Origin: Bacteroidales bacterium H4
GTDB lineage: Bacteria > Bacteroidota > Bacteroidia > Bacteroidales > Muribaculaceae
Length of the DNA: 31,588 bases
Direction of reading: 5' to 3'
Assembly: GCA_001701165.1 (NCBI GenBank)
Contig: DAAP01000018.1
Location: forward strand, 1-31,588
The stretch's first letter is position 1. Each line of letters opens with the position of its first letter. A model generated the notes under the pieces. The model had not been told where the DNA came from. It saw nothing but the letters and a program-made list of their open reading frames with translations, and did not search any database. Shown here piece by piece: positions 8,444 to 14,390 of this stretch. Both the position numbers and the translations under genes were made by a program.

Positions 8444-9115
8444 TCAGTATTCGCGAGGTCCGAAGATGTCGGTGCCTATGCGTACGATGGTGCTGCCGTG
8501 GCGTAGCGCTATTTCATAGTCGTCACTCATACCCATGGAGAGTTGGTCGAAGCCGCACAGATCGGGGCAGGTGTCGATGATGCGGCGGTGCAGTGAGGCG
8601 ATAGCAGCGAAGTCGCTGTCGATGCGTCCGGTGTCGTTGGTATTTGTGGCCATGCCCATGAGACCGCAGATATGGGTGGCGCGCAGGCTGCGGTATTCGC
8701 CGTTGCGGAAATATTCCTGCAGCTCGTCCGGCGTGAATCCGAATTTGGTTTCTTCGGCGGCGACGTGTATTTGCAGCAGTACACGTGTGACCACTCCGGC
8801 CTCGGCGCTGAGGCGGTCGATGAGATTGAGCAGTTTGACGCTGTCTACGCTTTCAATCAAGGCGGTGTGTCCGATGATGCTTTTGACCTTGTTGGTTTGC
8901 AGGTGGCCTATGAAGTGCCAGCGCACGTCATCCGGCATCTCCGGAATTTTGGTCAGCATTTCCTGTACGCGGCTTTCGCCGAATACGCGCTGCCCTGCAT
9001 CGTAGGCTCGGCGGAGCTTCTCGATGGGATGAAATTTGCTGACAGCCACCAGTGTCACGCCCTGTGGAAGCAGGATGTGCAGGCGCTGTACTTCGGATGC
9101 TATATCGTGCGACAT
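8444..9115 (-). CDS. YggS/PLPBP-family pyridoxal-phosphate homeostasis protein
   Basis: A 223-residue protein of normal family length. The N-terminal VTLVAVSKFHP carries the PLP-binding lysine (Lys27), followed by FGESRVQEM and VRWHFIGHLQTNKVK, both signatures of this fold-III alanine-racemase-like family. A late LSMGMSDDYEIALRHGSTIVRIGTDIFG matches the phosphate-binding end of the barrel. The family binds PLP without known catalytic activity and buffers vitamin B6 and amino/keto acid pools in the cytosol. It starts 19 nt after the DUF4494 gene, so the two are probably one operon. Confidence 0.95.
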   Translation of the reverse strand: MSHDIASEVQRLHILLPQGVTLVAVSKFHPIEKLRRAYDAGQRVFGESRVQEMLTKIPEMPDDVRWHFIGHLQTNKVKSIIGHTALIESVDSVKLLNLIDRLSAEAGVVTRVLLQIHVAAEETKFGFTPDELQEYFRNGEYRSLRATHICGLMGMATNTNDTGRIDSDFAAIASLHRRIIDTCPDLCGFDQLSMGMSDDYEIALRHGSTIVRIGTDIFGPREY

Positions 9116-9134
9116 TGTATTGTCAAACAGGATA

Positions 9135-9572
9135 TTACTTATTGCCGCTCAGGTCGGCTTTGTATACGTCCATAATCATTGTTTCGGCTATGGACTGCAC
9201 TTCGTAGTCGCCGAGGATGCCTTTCATGCCTTCGTGGATGTTGGCGAGGGCTCTGTCAAAATCGCCGGCTTGCACGAGGTACTGCGTTGCGGCCTTTTTC
9301 TCGTTGCCTTTTTCGTCTATTTGTATAAAGGCTACTTTGGCCAGGTAGTATTTGTCTCCTGTACCGTCATAGAATATTTCATTGATTTTGGTGCGTTTGA
9401 CTGCCGATACCGAAAATTCGCCGGAAATGTAGGGCTGGGCTTCTTTGATGATGCGAGCCTCGGCTTCTGTAAAGGTCAGTGCGTCCACAATGTATGGTTC
9501 GGTAACGCGTTTCACCGAGCCGTCTTGCTGCATTTTGTCGTAGCGTACTTTGCATTCAAACCATGTTGCCAT
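9135..9572 (-). CDS. DUF4494 family protein
   Basis: A 145-residue soluble protein, complete, beginning MATWFECKVRYDK. The opening WFECKVRYDKM, the central INEIFYDGTGDKYYLAKVAFI and the overall length match DUF4494, a small family found in Bacteroidetes with no established function. No signal peptide, membrane helix or catalytic motif is visible. It is first in a putative operon with the YggS-like PLP protein and a sugar permease. The 230-nt region upstream has a TATATTTG -7-like box and small hairpins in the leader. Confidence 0.85.
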   Translation of the reverse strand: MATWFECKVRYDKMQQDGSVKRVTEPYIVDALTFTEAEARIIKEAQPYISGEFSVSAVKRTKINEIFYDGTGDKYYLAKVAFIQIDEKGNEKKAATQYLVQAGDFDRALANIHEGMKGILGDYEVQSIAETMIMDVYKADLSGNK

Positions 9573-9709
9573 ATCGTATGAGTGTATTGTTTGTTATGTT
9601 GTTTATTATTGTATTCTGTTGCTTTCGTTGGTGCATGGGGCATTTTTTGAGCCTTGCCTATGCGTGCCCATAACCGTGGGCGCAGTGTATGCCACGGCCT
9701 AAGCAGATG

Positions 9710-9717
9710 CAAATATA
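9710..9717 (-). promoter_or_regulatory. Possible -7 box for the DUF4494 operon
   Basis: TATATTTG on the minus strand fits TAnnTTTG, but I see no good TTTG/TTGG at the expected spacing. It would give a leader of about 130 nt that contains a 6-bp stem (CCGTGG/CCACGG). The rest of the 9573-9804 gap shows nothing else I can support. Confidence 0.4.
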
Positions 9718-9804
9718 CGGTTATTTTGTGAGACTGCTGCCATCTGTGACGCTGTTTTTTGTGCGGTATAGGGCAGGATGGGGCGTTGGCTGTTTCGGCG
9801 GTAT

Positions 9805-10731
9805 TTAGTTGTGCAATGCTTGGATGCCCGATATTTCGGTGGAGACTTCGCCGAGTGGTCCGTTGCATTGCAGCACTCCGGTGTGAATCTTGACAAAATC
9901 GATTCGGCGTATATTTGCCGGATTGCCGTCTGCATCAACTGCGTTGGCCAGGCTTAAGGCTGATGAGGCTTGGTCATTGGGACATGAGTCGGCGTACCCG
10001 GTGTAGCAATAGCCTACATAGGTCCCGCCTACAAGGAAATGGTTGTCCGGCAGGCGCATGGCTGTCACTGACATTGTTGATGTCTTCTCGCCCCAAGAGG
10101 GAAAGAAGGCATGGTTGTGGTATGCGGCATTGCGGCTCAGTACACCAGAAGTCCCGTCATCGGCTGACCATAGGACAAAGGCATCGTTGTCGCCGGCAGC
10201 GCTGTTGTCTGTGTATGTCACGGTGGTCACGCGGGCTTGCTCCCATCGTGCGCCGCGCAGGTAGTACCAGGTGTCATCGGCCTTGCCGTTACGATTTACG
10301 TCCTCCATGACACACACCACGCCCGGTTCGGACGACCCCACGCGCATCCCATCATATGTGCTTGTTCCCCAATAAAAAGCATTGCCGAGGACGCGGAAGT
10401 CGCCTTGGGCTTGTGGCGAGTGTAGTATGGGTGTCTTGAGACGTAGGGTTACGCTACCGCCAAATCCACCGAGGCATATCAAGCTGCCTCGGTCGAGGCT
10501 CTGCTGGACTGCACGGCGTACTGCGACCGCATCTGCGTTTGGTGCTATCTCGGGTAATTCGTTGACGAATTGGCCCGGCATAGGCGAGTAGTCAAGTACT
10601 TCCACCGCTACGTTGTGTGGCGTATATTCGCTGCCGGGGGTGTCCGGCTGCCCTTTGTAATCGTCGGCGCATCCGGTCAATGCTATGGATGTCAGTGCTA
10701 ATAAGGCTGTAGTGTATGTGTTTAGCGTCAT
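9805..10731 (-). CDS. Surface-type lipoprotein with a calcium-binding-like loop
   Basis: A 308-residue protein with a lipoprotein signal peptide (hydrophobic 7-19, lipobox LTGC, Cys21). The residues after Cys (ADDYKG) are acidic, as in Bacteroidetes surface-lipoprotein export signals. The body has FVNELPEI near 55-62, a glycine-rich LGGFGGSVTLRL, and DVNRNGKADD at 144-153, which resembles a DxNxNGxxDD calcium loop, followed by WYYLRG. FVNELPE...LGG(F/Y)GG...DFRVLGNAF...DxNxNGxxD resembles surface lipoproteins I associate with vitamin B12 uptake loci of Bacteroides. No TonB receptor or btu gene is visible, so ligand and role are unproven. It follows the YolD-like gene by 56 nt and may be co-transcribed with it. 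Confidence 0.65.
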   Translation of the reverse strand: MTLNTYTTALLALTSIALTGCADDYKGQPDTPGSEYTPHNVAVEVLDYSPMPGQFVNELPEIAPNADAVAVRRAVQQSLDRGSLICLGGFGGSVTLRLKTPILHSPQAQGDFRVLGNAFYWGTSTYDGMRVGSSEPGVVCVMEDVNRNGKADDTWYYLRGARWEQARVTTVTYTDNSAAGDNDAFVLWSADDGTSGVLSRNAAYHNHAFFPSWGEKTSTMSVTAMRLPDNHFLVGGTYVGYCYTGYADSCPNDQASSALSLANAVDADGNPANIRRIDFVKIHTGVLQCNGPLGEVSTEISGIQALHN

Positions 10732-10787
10732 ATTTGTGCTTATGTATGCGTATGTAAAAAAAATGCTTTTTATGTTTTATGCCTGTG

Positions 10788-11213
10788 TTACAGGTCGATG
10801 CTTTCGGAGAAGATGTCGCGTATCGCTCCAAAGGGAATGGTTGTGCCGTCGTGTAGCCGCAACCATTGTTCCGTATCGTTGATTTTGGCTATAATGCCGC
10901 GGCTTTCGGCGATGATGCCACCGGCTTTGTGCGTGTCCGGACAAAAATGTCGGATGACGACTTCGATGGCGGCATCGTAGGCCTCGGCTGTGCGTCGCGC
11001 GATGTCGGTGCGGTTTTCGTCGGTAAGCTCTGTGTCCGTATCGGTGTGCCGTGCGGCTTCATCGATGGATTCGGAATGGCCGTGCAGCGCCGCAAAAGGT
11101 GCAAATTGTGCTGCTCGTCCTTTCATGGACATGTGCCGGTGTACGACAGACGGTTGATATTGTCTGTCGATGATGTCTGCATAGAGTATGTCTGCATTTG
11201 CCTCCGGTTTCAT
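10788..11213 (-). CDS. YolD-like protein
   Basis: A 141-residue soluble protein. ADIIDRQYQPSVVHRHMSM followed by GRAAQFAPFAALHGH is the family signature of YolD-like proteins, and the C-terminal part contains a segment around GIIAKINDTEQWLRLHDGTTIPFGAIRDI. YolD-like proteins are functionally poorly defined but are usually encoded next to a Y-family polymerase and are thought to assist it. Here its ATG overlaps the polymerase stop (ATGA), so translation is coupled and near-stoichiometric synthesis is likely. Confidence 0.88.
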   Translation of the reverse strand: MKPEANADILYADIIDRQYQPSVVHRHMSMKGRAAQFAPFAALHGHSESIDEAARHTDTDTELTDENRTDIARRTAEAYDAAIEVVIRHFCPDTHKAGGIIAESRGIIAKINDTEQWLRLHDGTTIPFGAIRDIFSESIDL

Positions 11214-12700
11214 GCCTTGTGTCCTCCTATTTGCCTATTGCGTTGGCGTCCGGTGGCTCCTTCACGATAATTGAGCCCGGTGAGTATAGCGTTCTTACCG
11301 TAGTTGGTCTTGATGTCGAGCATGGCGCGTTGTATCCTCTGTGCCTTGTCTTCATCGGCTTGTCGATTTTTTTCGGCAGCGATTGTTTTGATGTATTCGC
11401 CAAAGAGGTCCGGTTGTGGCGCTTCGGCCGGTAAGACCTCGCCGACCGGTAGAACCTCGCAGGCGGTGATGTTGAGCCGCCGTATAGTCAGTGTGTTGTG
11501 TACGCAACTGTGCCACAGCCCGGTGACGGACTTGCAGATTAATTTGGCCGAGGCTGTGGGCGCCGCAAATGTGCCTGATGCGTGCGATGGCGCCGGAGCA
11601 CGACGTCCGTATCGGTCGATGACAATCTGCACGCCCTCGCATGACCCGTCATCGGAAATGTTGGATACATCGTAGCCGATGTCTATTGCTATGGCTTTTG
11701 TGACCAGCCCTTTGGCTACAAGATTCAGGGCCAAAGACTGCGACATTTCGAGTATAACTGTAAGGGCGTTGGCGCTCTTGTAAGGCTCGGTGAGTACCTG
11801 TCCTTCTGAAAATGAATGTGAAGAGGGCGTGTATGCCTTGATGTCTGCAATGCCCACCGGCTCGTGTCCCCATGCGTGGTCAATAAGCAGCTCGGCATTG
11901 ACACCGAACATGGCGTACAGGGTGTCTTCGTGGTTTATGGACATACGTGCGACATCGCCCATGGTGTATATGCCGCGGTCGGCCAAGCGCCGAGCAATGC
12001 CCGAACCTATGCGCCAAAAGTCGGTGATGGGTGTGTGCGCCCATAGCAGTCGCCTGTATGCGGTCTCATCAAGTGCGGCTACACGCACGCCGTCCGCGTC
12101 CGGTGTCATGCGCTTGGCTACGATGTCCATGGCTATCTTGCATAGGTACATATTGGTGCCTATACCGGCTGTGGCGGTGACTCCTGTCTCGCGCAACACG
12201 TGGCGAATCATGGTCATTGCCATTGCGTGCGGGTCACCGCCATAGGCGTGCAGATAGGGCGTGGCATCGATGAACACCTCGTCGACACTGTATACGTGCA
12301 TGTCTTCGGGTGCGGCATAGTGGCTGTATATCTCGAATATTCGGGTGCTGTATTCGATATATAGAGCCATGCGGGGCGGGGCTATGATAAAGTCTATGGC
12401 CAGTGACGGGTTGGCTGCAAGAGCGTCTGCATCGCAGCTGGAACTGCGTCCCGGTAGGGCTGTGCCGCGGCGTCTATTGGCAGCCTGTACGGCTTGCCGT
12501 GCCTCAAAAAGGCGTGGTCTTCCGCCGATGCCAAGTGCCTTGAGCGATGGAGACACTGCCAGGCATATCGTTTTGTCTGTGCGTGTTTCGTCGGCCACCA
12601 CGAGGTGGGTCTTCAGCGGGTCGAGGCCGCGGAGGACACACTCTACGGAGGCGTAGAAGGACTTGAGGTCTATGGCAATATAACAGCGGTTGTCGTCCAT
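11210..12700 (-). CDS. Y-family (UmuC/DinB-type) translesion DNA polymerase
   Basis: A 496-residue polymerase. Catalytic carboxylates are visible: Asp11 in IAIDLKSFYASVE, and Asp140-Glu141 in VYSVDEVFID. Residues 160-250 hold the palm/thumb signature TATAGIGTNMYLCKIAMDIVAK and a helix-hairpin-helix-like region (FWRIGSGIARRLADRGIYTMGDVA). The C-terminal half includes a little-finger domain and a tail. Such enzymes copy damaged DNA with low fidelity. It is longer than DinB because of the C-terminal extension, and overlaps the YolD-like gene by 4 nt. No SOS box can be recognised. Such pairs are frequent in Bacteroidetes chromosomes and on their mobile elements, but no integrase is seen nearby. 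Confidence 0.93.
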   Translation of the reverse strand: MDDNRCYIAIDLKSFYASVECVLRGLDPLKTHLVVADETRTDKTICLAVSPSLKALGIGGRPRLFEARQAVQAANRRRGTALPGRSSSCDADALAANPSLAIDFIIAPPRMALYIEYSTRIFEIYSHYAAPEDMHVYSVDEVFIDATPYLHAYGGDPHAMAMTMIRHVLRETGVTATAGIGTNMYLCKIAMDIVAKRMTPDADGVRVAALDETAYRRLLWAHTPITDFWRIGSGIARRLADRGIYTMGDVARMSINHEDTLYAMFGVNAELLIDHAWGHEPVGIADIKAYTPSSHSFSEGQVLTEPYKSANALTVILEMSQSLALNLVAKGLVTKAIAIDIGYDVSNISDDGSCEGVQIVIDRYGRRAPAPSHASGTFAAPTASAKLICKSVTGLWHSCVHNTLTIRRLNITACEVLPVGEVLPAEAPQPDLFGEYIKTIAAEKNRQADEDKAQRIQRAMLDIKTNYGKNAILTGLNYREGATGRQRNRQIGGHKA

Positions 12701-12746
12701 AGTGCCGGAGTGGCGTTTTGACCCGCTAAGTTACGACTTTTGTGGG

Positions 12747-12786
12747 AAAAAACAGACCCCGGTCTCCCTATAAATAGTTAAGGGAG
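12747..12786 (-). terminator. Probable intrinsic terminator of the FadL-like gene
   Basis: On the minus strand a 6-bp stem (CTCCCT/AGGGAG) is followed by a second short stem (AGACC/GGTCT) and then TGTTTTTT. It lies about 40 nt after the FadL-like stop codon and just upstream of the polymerase gene. The double-hairpin form makes the exact fold uncertain. Confidence 0.55.
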
Positions 12787-12823
12787 TGCCGAGGCCGTTG
12801 TATTGCGGTCGGTACTTGCGCCT

Positions 12824-14161
12824 TTAGAATGCGTAACGCACGCCTATGGCGGGTATGACGGCGTGTATATGGTAGTCGGCCGTGAATTGACCTGTGGAGG
12901 GCAGACCGAGCTGTGGATAATTCTTGGCTATGAAGTCATCGTATTGGCCGGTGGCGTTGTCAGCACCGCAGCCCTTGACGTACATGAAGGCCACGTCTAT
13001 GGAGAAGCTCTTGACCGGACGGAACGACAGACCTAACGATGGCTCTATCTTGGTCATGCCCGGAGTTTCGGGGTTGTAGTGGTCCTTGTTGACCGGGCTT
13101 TGGTCTACCATGAGTCCGGCACGGAGATCCAGTCGGTCTGTGAGAGCATATTCGGCACCCAGGTGATAAGTCCATGAGTTGTGGTATTTCTTGCTTAGAT
13201 GCTGGTCGAAGTCGGGCAGGTGATCAAAGGAGAAGTCGAGGTAATCGTATGTTTTCCATCCGGTGAGTTGGGCGTCAAAAGCCAGTGTCAGACGGTCTAT
13301 GGGGCGATAGGCTACGCCGAAGGTCAGCACGTAGGGGCAGGGCATGGCTGCTGAAAAATTGGTTTGGTTGAGGTTGTCAAGCGTATTTCCCAAAATCTTT
13401 TGGGCTGCTTGGTTGGCGTAAAATACTTCTGCATCGCCTTTGCTGACCTTCATCTGCATCTTTGAACGGAAGGATGCACCGATGGTGATGCGCGGGGTGA
13501 CTTCGTACATGGCTCCGATGTTATAGCCCACCGAGAGGTCTGATGACCCGGTGAGTTCGACAGATGCCGGGGAGATGCTGCCGAAGCGCACATCACTGCC
13601 CAAGGCACCGAGCAGGCGATCAAGCGATGAGGGGCTGACAAGTGCCTTGTGCAGGTCTACGCTACCCCAGGAGACCATAAGTCCGGCACCGATACTCAGT
13701 TTAGGAAGAAGACGCCACGACACGGTGGGCTGTATGGTGAATATCTTAAGGTCGACACTTTGGTTGAGCACTGCGCCGGCCCAGTTGTCACCCCAGTTGA
13801 TGCTGCTGCCGTAGGGTGTGTACATGGATACGCCGGCATACAGGTTGTTGTAGATGCGGAAGGCGGCTGATATGTTGAACGGAGTGCTTACCTTGTTGCT
13901 TGTTTTGTATTCGGTGCCATTATGATTGGCTGTAACCGATGATTTGATTGCACTCATCCCGGCGGTAACATCGACAGTCTTGTCGCTGAATGCCAGCGCT
14001 CCGGGGTTAAAGATGTTGCTCTCGGCCCCAAGTTTAAGAGCAACGCCGACATGTCCCATGCCTTCTTGACGTGCGCTGAAAGTGTTGACTTGGTAGCCTT
14101 CGGCCACGGCTGTGCCGGCCGTTACTGCAATAGCCGTCACGGCCAATAGTAGCTTTTTCAT
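12824..14161 (-). CDS. FadL/OmpP1-family outer-membrane transport protein
   Basis: A 445-residue beta-barrel porin-like protein. I choose the ATG at 14161: it begins MKKLLLAV with a 20-residue signal peptide cleaved at AVA/EG, and the promoter puts the transcript start near 14193, leaving no room for the upstream ATG at 14191. The mature start EGYQVNTFSARQEGMGHVGVAL and IFNPGALAF match the FadL N-terminal hatch (NPA-like motif). Repeated aromatic-rich strands follow, ending in AIGVRYAF with the terminal Phe expected of barrel proteins. FadL proteins let hydrophobic compounds, classically long-chain fatty acids, cross the outer membrane. Expressed alone, next to an orphan hybrid regulator. Confidence 0.92.
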   Translation of the reverse strand: MKKLLLAVTAIAVTAGTAVAEGYQVNTFSARQEGMGHVGVALKLGAESNIFNPGALAFSDKTVDVTAGMSAIKSSVTANHNGTEYKTSNKVSTPFNISAAFRIYNNLYAGVSMYTPYGSSINWGDNWAGAVLNQSVDLKIFTIQPTVSWRLLPKLSIGAGLMVSWGSVDLHKALVSPSSLDRLLGALGSDVRFGSISPASVELTGSSDLSVGYNIGAMYEVTPRITIGASFRSKMQMKVSKGDAEVFYANQAAQKILGNTLDNLNQTNFSAAMPCPYVLTFGVAYRPIDRLTLAFDAQLTGWKTYDYLDFSFDHLPDFDQHLSKKYHNSWTYHLGAEYALTDRLDLRAGLMVDQSPVNKDHYNPETPGMTKIEPSLGLSFRPVKSFSIDVAFMYVKGCGADNATGQYDDFIAKNYPQLGLPSTGQFTADYHIHAVIPAIGVRYAF

Positions 14162-14199
14162 ACTTGTCAAATTTTTTGTTTTCATTCTCAAAAAGGCTG

Positions 14200-14231
14200 C
14201 AAAGGTATGTATCTTAGACTAAATATACAAA
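14200..14231 (-). promoter_or_regulatory. Promoter of the FadL-like gene
   Basis: TTTG (14231-14228), a 20-nt spacer and TACCTTTG (14207-14200) on the minus strand fit the Bacteroidetes consensus. The expected start near 14193 gives a leader of about 30 nt to the ATG at 14161. Confidence 0.72.
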
Positions 14232-14234
14232 TTA

Positions 14235-14273
14235 TTCGACCTTTTGACCAATTTTGCTGGTCTAAAGGTCGAA
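14235..14273. promoter_or_regulatory. 39-bp inverted repeat abutting the -33 box of the FadL promoter
   Basis: Two nested palindromic arms: outer TTCGACCTTT / AAAGGTCGAA (10 bp), one T-T mismatch, inner GACCA / TGGTC (5 bp), with a 7-nt centre. It ends 3 bp from the -33 box. There is no T-run on either side, so it is not an intrinsic terminator, and the regulator gene already has its own terminator. The position suits an operator for a dimeric regulator of the FadL-like gene. Confidence 0.6.
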
Positions 14274-14319
14274 ATCAGTTCTCATATAGGCCAATATTTG
14301 TTCGATTTGTATAGTCTAC

Positions 14320-14362
14320 AAAAAAACGGATGCGCCCATGGCAAATGGCCGTGGACGCATCC
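14320..14362 (-). terminator. Intrinsic terminator of the hybrid regulator gene
   Basis: A 7-bp GC-rich stem (GGATGCG/CGCATCC) extended by inner CC/GG and GGC/GCC pairs, followed on the minus strand by G and seven T residues. It starts about 28 nt after the stop codon. Confidence 0.9.
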
Positions 14363-14390
14363 ATACTGTGCTTGTTATTGAGTCTGTATG

